A DNA stretch of 36,101 bases from positions 1 to 36,101 of the forward strand of contig NZ_JAATOM010000040.1 of assembly GCF_019207085.1 (NCBI RefSeq). Reading direction: 5' to 3'. The stretch is from Variovorax sp. dw_308. Lineage in GTDB: Bacteria > Pseudomonadota > Gammaproteobacteria > Burkholderiales > Burkholderiaceae_C. Positions 14,478-22,751 of the stretch are shown here, piece by piece (positions within the stretch are counted from its first letter, which is position 1; the number at the start of each line of letters is the position of its first letter). Both the position numbers and the translations under genes were made by a program. Under the pieces are notes generated by a model. That model made no database searches, was not told where the DNA came from, and saw nothing but the letters and a program-made list of their open reading frames with translations.

Positions 14478-16421
14478 TCAGGCGGGCTGCGCGGTTTCCT
14501 GGCCACCGAGATACGCCTCGATCACCTTCTCGTCGGCCTGCACCTTGGCGGGCTCGCCCTCGGCGATCTTCTGGCCGAAGTCCAGCACCGACACCGTGTC
14601 GCACATGCTCATCACCACGTCCATGTGGTGCTCGATCAGGATCACGGTGATGCCGTGGTCGCGGATCTTGCGAATGATGGCGATCAGTTCCTTGATGTCC
14701 GGCGCGGTCAGGCCGGCCGCGGGTTCGTCGAGCAGCAGCAGTTGCGGATCGAGCGCCAGCGCGCGTGCGATCTCCAGCAGGCGTTGCTTGCCATACGGCA
14801 GGTTGCGCGCCTCTTCCTCCGCGAACTCCTCGAGCCCGACGAACTTGAGCAGTCCCAGCCCGCGCTTCACCGCCGCCGCGCTTTCGCGCCGGTAGCGCGG
14901 CGTGTGCACCGCCACGTCGAGCAGGTTGCTCGCGAAGGTGTGATGCAGGCCCACTTGCACGTTCTGCAGCGCGGTCATTTCGCCGAACAGCTGCACGTTC
15001 TGGAAGGTGCGCGCGATGCCCGACAAGGCAATGTCCGACGAGGTACGCCCGACCAGCGAGCGCCCGCCGAAGCTCAGGCTGCCGGCCGTTGGCACGTAGA
15101 TGCCGGTGAGCACGTTCATCATCGTGCTTTTGCCGGAACCGTTCGGCCCGATCAGGCCGTGGATGGTGCCGCGCTTGACGACCAGGTCGACGTTGTTCAG
15201 CGCCTTCAGGCCGCCGAACTGCATCAGCACGCCGGAGGCTTCGAGCACCCGGTCGCTGCCGCCAGCGCCGGCCGCCTTCGACACCGCATCCGCCGCCGGC
15301 GCACCTTCCACCACCACGTCCATCTGCGGCTTGGGCCGGCGCAGGTTCAGCGCATTGCGCACGAAGCCGACGATGCCGTCCTGCAGGTAGTAAACGACGA
15401 ACAGCATGATCACGCCGAAGATCGACAGGCGCCAGTCGGTCATGGTCTCGAGCCAGAAGGACAGGCCCGCCAGCGCGATGCTGCCCACTACCGGGATCGC
15501 CATCGCTGCGGGCGTGGCCTTCTGCCGCTTCACCGCCACGACGGCACTGATCGCCACCAGCACCGCCAACGCCACCGACACATAGCGGAACAGCACCACG
15601 TCATCCAGCAGCTTGGGCAGCAGCACGATGATGGCCGCGCCGATCAGCGAGCCGATGCGGCTCTTGCGCCCGCCCATGATCACCGCCAGGAGGAACAGCA
15701 CGGTGAGTTCGAAGTTGTACGAGTTGGGCGAGATGTATTGCTCGGAGTACGCATAGAGGCTGCCCGCCATGCCGGCAAAGCCCGCGCTGATCACGAAGGC
15801 ATAGACCTTGTAGCGGTACACCGACACGCCCATGCAGTCCGATGCCACCGGGCTGCCGCGCAAGGCCTCGAAGGCACGGCCAAGGTGCGAGCGCAGCACG
15901 CGGTGCACGATGATCAGCGAGATCGCCAGCATCACCCCCACCACCCAGAAGAACTCGCGCTCGTCGAGCTTGTGGCCGAATAACGGTGGCTTCTCGAGCT
16001 TGATGCCCATCGGGCCTTCGGTGAGGAAGGTCATCTCGTTGATGAGGATCTGGATGATGGTGCCGAAGGCCAGCGTCACCATCGCCAGGTAGGGCCCAGT
16101 CACGCGCAACGCGGGCAGCGCGAGGATCGCGCCGAACACGGCCGTCACGCCGACGGCCGCGAGCAATGCCACCAGCAGCGGTGCGCCCAGCTTGAAGACC
16201 AGCACGCCGGCGGTGTAGGAGCCGATACCGAACAGCCCCGCATGCCCGAGCGAGACCTGGCCTGTGTAGCCCACCACGATGTCCAGCCCGAACAGCAGGA
16301 TCGCGTAGATCATGATGGTCTCGAGCAGGTGGATGTAGTACGGGTTGTGGATGCCCACCGGAAACAGCATCAGCAGCGCGAAGCCGACGATGGCGAGAAG
16401 GAATCTGGAAGTGTTGTTCAT
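14478..16421 (-). CDS. livMG: Fused LivM permease - LivG ATPase
   Basis: The 647-residue polypeptide joins a LivM-type permease (about 1-285: 'GYTGQVSLGHAGLFGIGSY', 'ALRGSPVASDCMGV', 'MGGRKSRIGSLIGA') to a LivG-type ATPase (about 391-647: Walker A 'GPNGSGKST' 425-433, signature-like 'LPYGKQRLLEIARAL', Walker B 'LLLLDEPAAGL'). Between 'LLPKLLDD' and the usual permease end 'WRLSIFGVIMLFVVY' lies an insert of about 60 residues with two extra hydrophobic segments. A linker of about 30 residues (371-390 region, Ala/Val-rich) precedes the ATPase. The fusion fixes one permease to one ATPase. It follows livH by 18 bp. Such fusions occur in Comamonadaceae relatives. Confidence 0.93.
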   Translation of the reverse strand: MNNTSRFLLAIVGFALLMLFPVGIHNPYYIHLLETIMIYAILLFGLDIVVGYTGQVSLGHAGLFGIGSYTAGVLVFKLGAPLLVALLAAVGVTAVFGAILALPALRVTGPYLAMVTLAFGTIIQILINEMTFLTEGPMGIKLEKPPLFGHKLDEREFFWVVGVMLAISLIIVHRVLRSHLGRAFEALRGSPVASDCMGVSVYRYKVYAFVISAGFAGMAGSLYAYSEQYISPNSYNFELTVLFLLAVIMGGRKSRIGSLIGAAIIVLLPKLLDDVVLFRYVSVALAVLVAISAVVAVKRQKATPAAMAIPVVGSIALAGLSFWLETMTDWRLSIFGVIMLFVVYYLQDGIVGFVRNALNLRRPKPQMDVVVEGAPAADAVSKAAGAGGSDRVLEASGVLMQFGGLKALNNVDLVVKRGTIHGLIGPNGSGKSTMMNVLTGIYVPTAGSLSFGGRSLVGRTSSDIALSGIARTFQNVQLFGEMTALQNVQVGLHHTFASNLLDVAVHTPRYRRESAAAVKRGLGLLKFVGLEEFAEEEARNLPYGKQRLLEIARALALDPQLLLLDEPAAGLTAPDIKELIAIIRKIRDHGITVILIEHHMDVVMSMCDTVSVLDFGQKIAEGEPAKVQADEKVIEAYLGGQETAQPA

Positions 16422-16439
16422 GTCTTGCCGACTCGCCCC

Positions 16440-17315
16440 TCAGACCTTCTTGATCGCCGATTTGCCGAACAGGCCCGCCGGCCGCACGGCCAGCACGATC
16501 AGCAGCAGCACCAGCCCCGGCACGTCCTTGTAGCCGGTGCTCAGGTAGAAGCCGGTCGTTGTCTCGGCCACGCCGAGGATGATCCCGCCCACCACGATGC
16601 CCATGCCGCTAGTCAGCCCGCCGATGATGGCCACGGCAAAGGCCTTGAGGCCGAGCACCGCACCCATAGTCGCGCCCGTGAGCGTCAGCGGCGCGATCAG
16701 CACGCCGGCGAAGGCCGCCGTCATCGACGACAGCGCATACGAGAAGGTGATGACGAGCCCCGTGTTGATGCCCATCAGCTTGGCCGCATCGCGGTCGTTG
16801 AAAGTCGCGACCACGGCCTTGCCGTAGATCGTCTTGCGGTTGAAGAACTCGACCGCCAGCATCATCAGCAACGCACCGCCGACCACCAGGATTTCCATCG
16901 GCAGCACGTTCGCGCCGAGGAACTTGAGCGGCGACTCCGGCAGCGGCGACGGAAATTTCAGGTCGTCGCGACCCCAGACGTTTTCAGCCACGTTCTTGAA
17001 GATGATGCCAAGCGCGATGGTCGACATGATCCAGCCGAACTCGCTCTTGATCTTGATGGCGGGTCGCACGCCGATGCGCTCGACCACCGCGCCCTGGAAG
17101 GCGCCGAACACGCAAACGATGGGGATCATCAGCCAGTAGTTGACACCCAACCCGACCAGCGTCAGACCGACCAGCGCGCCGAGCATCAGCGCATCGCCCT
17201 GGCCGAAGTTGAGAGTGTCCGACGTGGCGAAGGTCAGTTGGTAGCCGAACGCGATGACGGCGTAGATCATCCCCAGCGCAATGCCGCTGAAGATGAGTTG
17301 GGTAAGGATTTGCAT
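16440..17315 (-). CDS. livH: Branched-chain amino acid ABC transporter permease
   Basis: The 291-residue inner-membrane permease has the LivH pattern: 'SGIALGMIYAVIAFGYQLTF', 'LNFGQGDALMLGALVG', 'MGINTGLVITFSYALSSMTAAFAGVL', 'GLTSGMGIVVGG' and a C-terminal 'LAVRPAGLFG'. The ATG at 17315 (MQILTQLIF) is chosen because homology begins there; a GGGAA lies upstream. It pairs with the LivM half of the fusion to form the channel. A strong hairpin separates it from the upstream binding-protein gene. Confidence 0.93.
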   Translation of the reverse strand: MQILTQLIFSGIALGMIYAVIAFGYQLTFATSDTLNFGQGDALMLGALVGLTLVGLGVNYWLMIPIVCVFGAFQGAVVERIGVRPAIKIKSEFGWIMSTIALGIIFKNVAENVWGRDDLKFPSPLPESPLKFLGANVLPMEILVVGGALLMMLAVEFFNRKTIYGKAVVATFNDRDAAKLMGINTGLVITFSYALSSMTAAFAGVLIAPLTLTGATMGAVLGLKAFAVAIIGGLTSGMGIVVGGIILGVAETTTGFYLSTGYKDVPGLVLLLIVLAVRPAGLFGKSAIKKV

Positions 17316-17372
17316 GGCGTTCCCGGGAAATTGTTCTGGCCGGCCCGCGACTTTCGCAGGCCTCAAATGCAA

Positions 17373-17408
17373 CGCGCCGCCGCAGGCTGCCAGCACTGCG
17401 GCGGCGCG
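17373..17408 (-). terminator. Intercistronic hairpin between binding-protein gene and livH
   Basis: A perfect 13-bp GC-rich stem (17373-17385 with 17396-17408) closes a 10-base loop. It lies directly downstream of the substrate-binding-protein stop. There is only a weak T-rich run on the minus strand. This is the classic position for a structure that lets most transcripts end or be protected after the abundant binding protein while the permease/ATPase genes are expressed less. Confidence 0.65.
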
Positions 17409-17422
17409 CGCATCGGCGTCTG

Positions 17423-18628
17423 TTACTGCTGTTGCTTCATCCGGACCTGGCCGGCGCTCTTCTGGTCTTCCGCATTCGCGAAGATCACGCGGCCCTGGCG
17501 CACTTCGCCGAACACCGGCATGTTTGCGGTGATCGCGTCATGGTCGGTCTTGGAGAAGGGCTTGTTGTAGGTGGTGACCACGCCTTCGACCGGCGTCTTC
17601 AGGTCTTCCAGCGCGGCCTTGATCGCCGGGCCTTCGGTGCTGTTGGCCTGCTTCATGGCCGCCGCCAGCAGGTAGATCGAGTCGTAGCCCTGCGCGGCCG
17701 AAACCGGCGAGTCCATGCGGTTGTTCTTCGGCTTGAAGGTCTTCACGAAGTTGTCGATGAAGGCCTTGCGCTTGGGCGTGGTCGGTTCCTGGATGAAGGT
17801 CTGCGGCATGCGCGCACCCTCGCCGCCGGGGCCGGCATTGTCGATGAAGTTGGCCATCGCCAGCGTCCAGCTGCCGACCATCGGCACCTTCCAGCCCAGC
17901 TTGGTCATGCCGTTGGCGATCTGCGCCAGCTCGGGGCCGATGCCGTAGGTGAGCACGGCTTCGGCGCCGGCTTCCTTGGCCTTGAGCAACTGGGCCGTCA
18001 TGTCGACGTCCTTGATGTTGAACTTCTCGACGGCGACCGGCGTGATGCCCTTGGCCTTGAGCGCCTTCTCCAGGTCCTCGCGGCCGAGCTGGCCGTAGTT
18101 GGTGGAGTCGGCCAGGATCGCAACCTTCTTGTAGCCGCGGCGGGTGACCGCCTCTTCCACGATCATGGGCGCCTGGATGCTGTCATGCGCGGCATTGCGG
18201 AAGATGTAGTTCTCGGGTTCCTTGTCGAACTGGTGGGTGACGATGGAGCCGGTGGCCACGTTGTTCATCACCGGGATCTTGGCTTCCTGGAAGAAGCGCT
18301 GCGAGGCCAGCGCCACGCCGGTGTTGATATACCCGACGGTAGCAACGACCTTTTCCTTGTTGATCAGCTCTTGCGCGATCTGCACGCCGCGCTCGTTCTT
18401 GGCTTCGTCGTCGCGCTCGACCAGCACGATCTGGCGGCCCAGCACGCCGCCGGCCTTGTTGATTTCTTCGGTGGCCAGGCGCACGCCGTCGCGCATGCTC
18501 ACGCCCATGGACGACGAGCCGCCGGTGAAGGGGCCGTCCACGCCGATCTTGATGGGGTCGGCAGCGAACGCGCCAGCGGAGCAAACAATGAGGCCGGCCA
18601 TGGCCAGGCGGTGAAAACGAAACAGCAT
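17423..18628 (-). CDS. livK: ABC transporter substrate-binding protein, LivK/amide type
   Basis: The 401-residue periplasmic protein has a signal peptide (about 1-22, ending AFAA) and a Peripla_BP_6 fold: 'IKIGVDGPFTGGSSSMG', 'GVRLATEEINKAGGVLGRQI', 'DDEAKNERGVQIAQELI', 'VGYINTGVALAS'. It belongs to the leucine/isoleucine/valine-amide-aromatic binding family; many members in this lineage bind aromatic acids or amides, so the ligand is open. GGAGA lies upstream of the ATG. It heads the liv operon. The roughly 215-bp region upstream contains an AT-richer stretch near 18711-18725 but no promoter I can assign with confidence. Confidence 0.93.
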   Translation of the reverse strand: MLFRFHRLAMAGLIVCSAGAFAADPIKIGVDGPFTGGSSSMGVSMRDGVRLATEEINKAGGVLGRQIVLVERDDEAKNERGVQIAQELINKEKVVATVGYINTGVALASQRFFQEAKIPVMNNVATGSIVTHQFDKEPENYIFRNAAHDSIQAPMIVEEAVTRRGYKKVAILADSTNYGQLGREDLEKALKAKGITPVAVEKFNIKDVDMTAQLLKAKEAGAEAVLTYGIGPELAQIANGMTKLGWKVPMVGSWTLAMANFIDNAGPGGEGARMPQTFIQEPTTPKRKAFIDNFVKTFKPKNNRMDSPVSAAQGYDSIYLLAAAMKQANSTEGPAIKAALEDLKTPVEGVVTTYNKPFSKTDHDAITANMPVFGEVRQGRVIFANAEDQKSAGQVRMKQQQ

Positions 18629-18843
18629 GAAAAGTCTCCGGATAGGGTCAGTGGCCCGTCAGCGGTCCACATGAAAAACGACGATGCCACCGTCGCACGA
18701 TGACCTCGGAACTTAACTAAAAGTAACGCCCCGGGCAGAGAGTGACAACCCTAGCGAAAACCAGTCGCTCGTGTAAGCCAGCGATAAGTTTCGCGTGGGT
18801 GCAAGCCGCTTGCAAATGCATGAACCGGTCGACGGGTGCGATG

Positions 18844-19212
18844 CTAGCGCCTGCCGCCACCCCGGCCGCCGCCCCTCCCCGAACCGCCGGACCAGCCATA
18901 GCCGCCATAGCCGCGCGCGTAACCGGGCCTCGCTGCATAGCCATGGCCGTAACCGTATCCGTAAAAAGGCCGCGCGCCGTAGTACGGATAGCGTCCATAC
19001 CAGCCGTAGGGCCTCCCGTAGCAGCAGCCGCCATAGTAGGCGCCGCCCACGTACAGCCAGGGCGCAAGGTACGGGTCGCCATAGTAGTAGGGATAGCCAT
19101 AGGGGTATGCGGTCGCGTAGCTACCGTCCGCCGGCACGGCGACGCAGCCGGCGAGCGCGAGCAATCCGCCCAGCGCCATGGCCAGCCCGCCATGTTGAAT
19201 CCGTTGTTTCAT
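18844..19212 (-). CDS. Tyr/Gly-rich small lipoprotein
   Basis: The 122-residue product has a lipoprotein signal with LAGC at C23. The mature part is highly biased: Tyr, Gly and Pro in 'YPYGYPYYYGDPY', 'GGAYYGGCCYGRPYGWYGRY', then a Gly/Arg tail of GRGGG units. The start at 19212 is fixed by AAGGAGG just upstream. The composition resembles the PXPV protein at 5724-6056 in spirit but with a different motif. Such low-complexity tyrosine-rich lipoproteins are widespread and of unknown role; a structural envelope function is possible. It lies upstream of the liv operon in the same direction. Confidence 0.7.
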   Translation of the reverse strand: MKQRIQHGGLAMALGGLLALAGCVAVPADGSYATAYPYGYPYYYGDPYLAPWLYVGGAYYGGCCYGRPYGWYGRYPYYGARPFYGYGYGHGYAARPGYARGYGGYGWSGGSGRGGGRGGGRR

Positions 19213-19330
19213 GTCGCCTCCTTGCAAGCACCCATGTTGGGCTCATTGAACGCCGCCGCATCGCGAATGTTGACAGGGATTGCCCACGCCCGCGCGCAGC
19301 GCGATCATGCGCAGCAGCCCTGTCCGCGGA

Positions 19331-19403
19331 ATCACTGAAATGGGCGGCAAGGGCGGCCGTATCGGGCCGACAGCGCCGATCCGTTTCAGTGATCCAGTGG
19401 ATC
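19331..19403. promoter_or_regulatory. Nested dyads upstream of the DUF899 gene
   Basis: ATCACTGAAA (19331-19340) is repeated as a perfect inverted copy, TTTCAGTGAT (19384-19393), 43 bases downstream. The right arm runs into a second perfect palindrome, GATCCAGTGGATC (19391-19403), which ends about 12 bases before the start codon and abuts the ribosome binding site. The layout suits an operator pair or a leader RNA structure that masks the ribosome binding site. Confidence 0.4.
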
Positions 19404-19414
19404 AGGAGCATCGA

Positions 19415-20107
19415 ATGGCCGAACTGAAATCCGCCTCAGAACTCGCCGCCGCGGCCAGCAAGCCCTACCCGGGCGACAGCGCCGACTACCGCCGCGCACG
19501 GACCGCCTTGCTTGCCGAGGAGATCGAACTGCGCCGGCACATCGAGCGCGTCGCCGCGCAACGCCGCGCGCTGCCGCTCGGCGGCGAGCCGCCCGCCTGC
19601 GAATTCGAGGACGAGAACGGCAAGGTCGTGGGGCTCGACGACATGTTCGGCGCACACGACACGCTGGTCAGCTACTTCTGGATGTACGGGCCGCAGCGCG
19701 AGCGGCCGTGCCCGATGTGCACCGCCTTCCTTGGCGCCATCGACATCCCGTCGCGCGACCTGGCGCAGAAGGTCGCGCTGGCGGTGATCGGGCGCTCGCC
19801 GGTCGCTCGCCAGCTGGCCTTTGCGCGCGAGCGCGGCTGGCGGAACCTGAAGTTCTACGCGACCGTCGGCGACGACTTCGCCCGCGACTACCGCGGCCTG
19901 GCGCCCAACGGCGACGAATGGCCGGCGCTGGACGTCTGGGTCAAGCGCGACGGCAAGATCCACCACTTCTGGGCCGGCGAATTGGGCGGCACCCAGGACC
20001 CGGGCCAGGACCCGCGCGGCGCACCCGACCCGACACCCCTGTGGAACATCCTCGACCTGACGCCCGCGGGGCGCGGCACCGACTGGTATCCGAAGCTGGC
20101 GTATTGA
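19415..20107 (+). CDS. DUF899 family thioredoxin-like protein
   Basis: The 230-residue protein matches DUF899 (PF05988): an N-terminal helical part (about 20-50), then 'LVSYFWMYGP' and a redox-type CPMC motif at 99-102, 'VALAVIGRSP', 'GDDFARDYRG', 'LDVWVKRDGKIHHFW' and a C-terminal 'NILDLTPAGRGTDW'. The family has a thioredoxin-like fold and is related to SelL-type proteins; enzymatic activity is unproven. It is predicted cytoplasmic. AGGAG lies about eight bases before the ATG, which sets the start well inside a longer open frame. It stands alone and has unusual dyads in its leader. Confidence 0.85.
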   Translation: MAELKSASELAAAASKPYPGDSADYRRARTALLAEEIELRRHIERVAAQRRALPLGGEPPACEFEDENGKVVGLDDMFGAHDTLVSYFWMYGPQRERPCPMCTAFLGAIDIPSRDLAQKVALAVIGRSPVARQLAFARERGWRNLKFYATVGDDFARDYRGLAPNGDEWPALDVWVKRDGKIHHFWAGELGGTQDPGQDPRGAPDPTPLWNILDLTPAGRGTDWYPKLAY

Positions 20108-20165
20108 CGCGGGCTGCTTCCCGCCGGATCCGGCCGTGTCCTGAAGATGACTGCCAGGGCGGCGA

Positions 20166-21149
20166 TCAAGCGGCCGCGTCCGGCTCCGCGGGCCGCGGCG
20201 TGGCCGTGGGCGCGTCGTCGCCGCCGCGCTGGGGCTTCTTCTTTTTCGAGCGTGCGGCCTTCTTCTCGGCACGCTCCGCATCGGCCTGCAATCCCGCCGC
20301 GAACCACTGCGAGAAAGCGTCCGGCGTCTCCAGCGTGATGCGGCCCATGCTGCCGTTGCGGAACTCGTGCATCACGACTTCGGCCGTTTTCTGCGTGTTG
20401 ACCTTGCCCTTGCCCAGCAGCGCACCGCGCTTGCGGGCGATCGCTTCCAGCGCCTCTTCGTCGGACAGATCCGCGATCGATTCGGCGAGCTTGAATCGCG
20501 TCTCCACCAGCCCCGCATAGTCCTTCTTCAGCGTCGCCAGCAGTTCCAGCGCGACCAGTTCCTCGTCGTATGCATTCCGGCCCACCGCACCGCTGGCCGC
20601 GAGGTTGAAGCCGCTCTTGGGCACGATGATGCGCGGCCACAGCATGCCCGGTGTGTCCCACAGGTAGAAGTCGTCGGCCAGCACGATGCGCTGCTCCAGC
20701 TTGGTGATGCCGGCCTCGTCGCCGGTCTTCGCCTTCTTCGTGCCGGTCATGGTGTTGATGAGCGTCGACTTGCCCACGTTCGGGATGCCACAGATCAGCA
20801 CACGCATCGGCTTGGCCATGCCGCCGCGGTTGGGTGCGAGCTCGTGGCAGGCGGCGATGAGGCGTTGCGCTGGCGTGCTCAGGCTGGCGTCGAGGCCGAT
20901 CGCGCGCGTGTCCGGCTGGGCGTTGTAGTGCGCGAGCCACTGCGCGGTGCGCTCGGGATCGGCCAGGTCCTGCTTGTTGAGCACCTTGAGGCCCGGCTTG
21001 TGCCCGGTGAGCTCGGCGAGCATGGGGTTGGCGCTGGAACCGGGAAGCCGGGCATCGAGCAACTCGATCACCACGTCGATGTCTTTCACGCGTTCTGCGA
21101 TGGCCTTTTGCGTCACGTGCATGTGACCGGGGAACCACTGGATGGCCAT
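20166..21149 (-). CDS. ylqF: Circularly permuted ribosome-assembly GTPase
   Basis: The 327-residue GTPase shows the permuted motif order of the YlqF/RbgA family: G4 NKQD (58-61) precedes the P-loop 'GIPNVGKST' (121-129) and G3 DTPG (165-168). The N-terminus 'IQWFPGHMHVTQKAI' is the family hallmark and fixes the start at 21149. The C-terminal domain is followed by a Lys-rich and Ala/Pro tail (about 290-327). RbgA acts late in 50S subunit maturation. It is transcribed away from the paralogue pair, with which it shares an upstream region of about 95 bp. Confidence 0.92.
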   Translation of the reverse strand: MAIQWFPGHMHVTQKAIAERVKDIDVVIELLDARLPGSSANPMLAELTGHKPGLKVLNKQDLADPERTAQWLAHYNAQPDTRAIGLDASLSTPAQRLIAACHELAPNRGGMAKPMRVLICGIPNVGKSTLINTMTGTKKAKTGDEAGITKLEQRIVLADDFYLWDTPGMLWPRIIVPKSGFNLAASGAVGRNAYDEELVALELLATLKKDYAGLVETRFKLAESIADLSDEEALEAIARKRGALLGKGKVNTQKTAEVVMHEFRNGSMGRITLETPDAFSQWFAAGLQADAERAEKKAARSKKKKPQRGGDDAPTATPRPAEPDAAA

Positions 21150-21245
21150 CTGTGTACTTTCTCTCACTCGGTGATCTGGCTGAAGAACCGCATTGTCAAC
21201 GACCCATAGAATTCGCTCGATACAACATCCGGGGAGGATCCAGAC

Positions 21246-21845
21246 ATGCTTCGACGCCACGCATTGGCACTCGCGATCGCGATTGCCGCTCCTGTTTCAG
21301 TCGCCCATGCGCAGCGTCCCGGGGCGCCCCAAGGCCCGCTCATCACGGGCTTCCTGTGCTGCAACATGTACACCTACGGCTCGCAGATGGGCGATGGCAA
21401 CTATCGCGAGGAAGGCACCAGCCTGCTCCCGGTCGGCACGCCAACCCAGGTCACTGGCTACGAGCGGCACTTCATCTACCTTTCGGTCGGCGGCAAGACG
21501 CAGCGCCTCAAGAACGACTACAGCCGTGACGTCGCCCTGACACCGTTCGCCTACCGATACGTCGTCAACGAAGACCCCCGCGTGCGCATCGGCGCATTCG
21601 AGCCACGCGTGCGCGACGCGATCCTCGCGGCCAGGGTCACCGAAGGCATGACGCGCGAACAGGTGACGATGGCTGTCGGCTGGCCCATCGCCAGCGAAAA
21701 TCCGCGCCTCGAGGCCGACGTGTGGCGCTACTGGATCGACTCCTGGTCGGAGTACCAGGTGGCCTTCGACAAGGCGGGCAAGGTCAAGGGCGTGACCGGC
21801 ACGCCCGCGGTGCTGGACCGGGTGTTGTACACGCCGCCGCAATAG
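21246..21845 (+). CDS. Secreted protein with BamE-like C-terminus, paralogue 1
   Basis: The 199-residue product has a signal peptide (about 1-22, ending AHAQ), a conserved 'FLCCNMYTYG' with a Cys pair, a middle beta-rich region ('PVGTP', 'GGKTQRLKNDYSRD') and a C-terminal module 'VTEGMTREQVTMAVGWP...WRYWID...YQVAFDKAGKV'. That last pattern is like the BamE/SmpA fold, an inference from motif spacing. It is about three-quarters identical by hand alignment to the next gene, so the pair arose by tandem duplication. GGGGAGGA lies before the ATG, and CCCATAGAAT upstream is shared with the second copy. Confidence 0.8.
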   Translation: MLRRHALALAIAIAAPVSVAHAQRPGAPQGPLITGFLCCNMYTYGSQMGDGNYREEGTSLLPVGTPTQVTGYERHFIYLSVGGKTQRLKNDYSRDVALTPFAYRYVVNEDPRVRIGAFEPRVRDAILAARVTEGMTREQVTMAVGWPIASENPRLEADVWRYWIDSWSEYQVAFDKAGKVKGVTGTPAVLDRVLYTPPQ

Positions 21846-21964
21846 CCAGGCTAGCCGGCGGCGGCCTCGGCTGACCGCTGTCGCACACGTTCCGTGGCGT
21901 TCCGTCGCTCTCCGGTTGGCGCCCATAGAATCCGCGCGCACTCCACTTCACGGGTCAGCCCACC

Positions 21965-22558
21965 ATGCTCCAACGCCTTGCGCTGGCAGCCGCTTTCGCG
22001 ATTGCCGTTCCCTTTTCCGCCGCGCATGCCCAGCGGCCGGCCAGCCCGCCGGGTCCGCTGGCCGCGGGCTACCTCTGCTGCAACATGTACACCTACGGCA
22101 GGCAGATGGGCGACGCGAACTACCGCGAAACAGGTACCAGCCTCGTGCCCGTCGGCACGCCGGCACAGGTCGCGAGCTACGACTTCCGCTTCGTCGACAC
22201 GATGGTCGGCGGCAAGCCGCAGCGCCTCAAGAACGACTACAGCCGCGACATCCGCATGCCGGAGTTTGCCGGTCGATACATCGTCCAGGAAGACCCAAAG
22301 CTGCGCATCGCCGGCTTTGAGCCACAGGTGCGCGAGGCGATCCAGGCCGCGAAGGTCACGGAGGGAATGACGCGCGAACAAGTGATCATGGCCGTCGGCT
22401 GGCCGATCACCAGCGAGAACCCGCGCCTCGAGGCCGACGTGTGGCGCTACTGGATCGACTCCTGGTCCGAGTACCAGGTGTCCTTCGACAAGGCCGGCAA
22501 GGTCAAGTCGGTCACGGGCACGGCCGCGGTGATGGTGCATTACACCTCGCCCAACTAG
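21965..22558 (+). CDS. Secreted protein with BamE-like C-terminus, paralogue 2
   Basis: The 197-residue product is the tandem copy of the preceding gene, with the same signal peptide type, 'YLCCNMYTYG', and a nearly unchanged C-terminal module from 'VTEGMTREQV' to 'FDKAGKVK'. Differences concentrate in the signal peptide, the middle region ('DFRFVDTMVGG' here) and the last ten residues. CCCATAGAAT upstream matches copy 1, so the duplication included its promoter region. The gap between the copies is 119 bp. No obvious Shine-Dalgarno precedes this ATG. Function unknown; periplasmic or outer-membrane associated by signal. Confidence 0.8.
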   Translation: MLQRLALAAAFAIAVPFSAAHAQRPASPPGPLAAGYLCCNMYTYGRQMGDANYRETGTSLVPVGTPAQVASYDFRFVDTMVGGKPQRLKNDYSRDIRMPEFAGRYIVQEDPKLRIAGFEPQVREAIQAAKVTEGMTREQVIMAVGWPITSENPRLEADVWRYWIDSWSEYQVSFDKAGKVKSVTGTAAVMVHYTSPN

Positions 22559-22751
22559 TCACGGACGCCAGCCTCGCAGGCTGAACCCCGTCATGCGTGG
22601 CCACGTCGGGTCTGCCCGCTCGACACGTTCCGATACGGGTACTACAGTCCGCCTTCTCTTGGGTCACGGACAGCCCGCATGAGATCCCGCGCGGTTTGCC
22701 AGCGGTGCAAGAGAGCCTTGTCAGTGCATATCCAACAACGAAGGAGACGCA

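Noticed and set aside
16242..17570. Long open frame (442 codons) on the plus strand opposite livH and the fused livMG gene
   Set aside because: His/Arg/Asp-rich translation typical of the antisense of GC-rich coding sequence; the minus strand holds clear permease homology.
20123..20134. 12-bp perfect palindrome GCCGGATCCGGC between the DUF899 and GTPase genes
   Set aside because: It has no loop and no T run, and GC-only palindromes of this size are expected in such a GC-rich genome.
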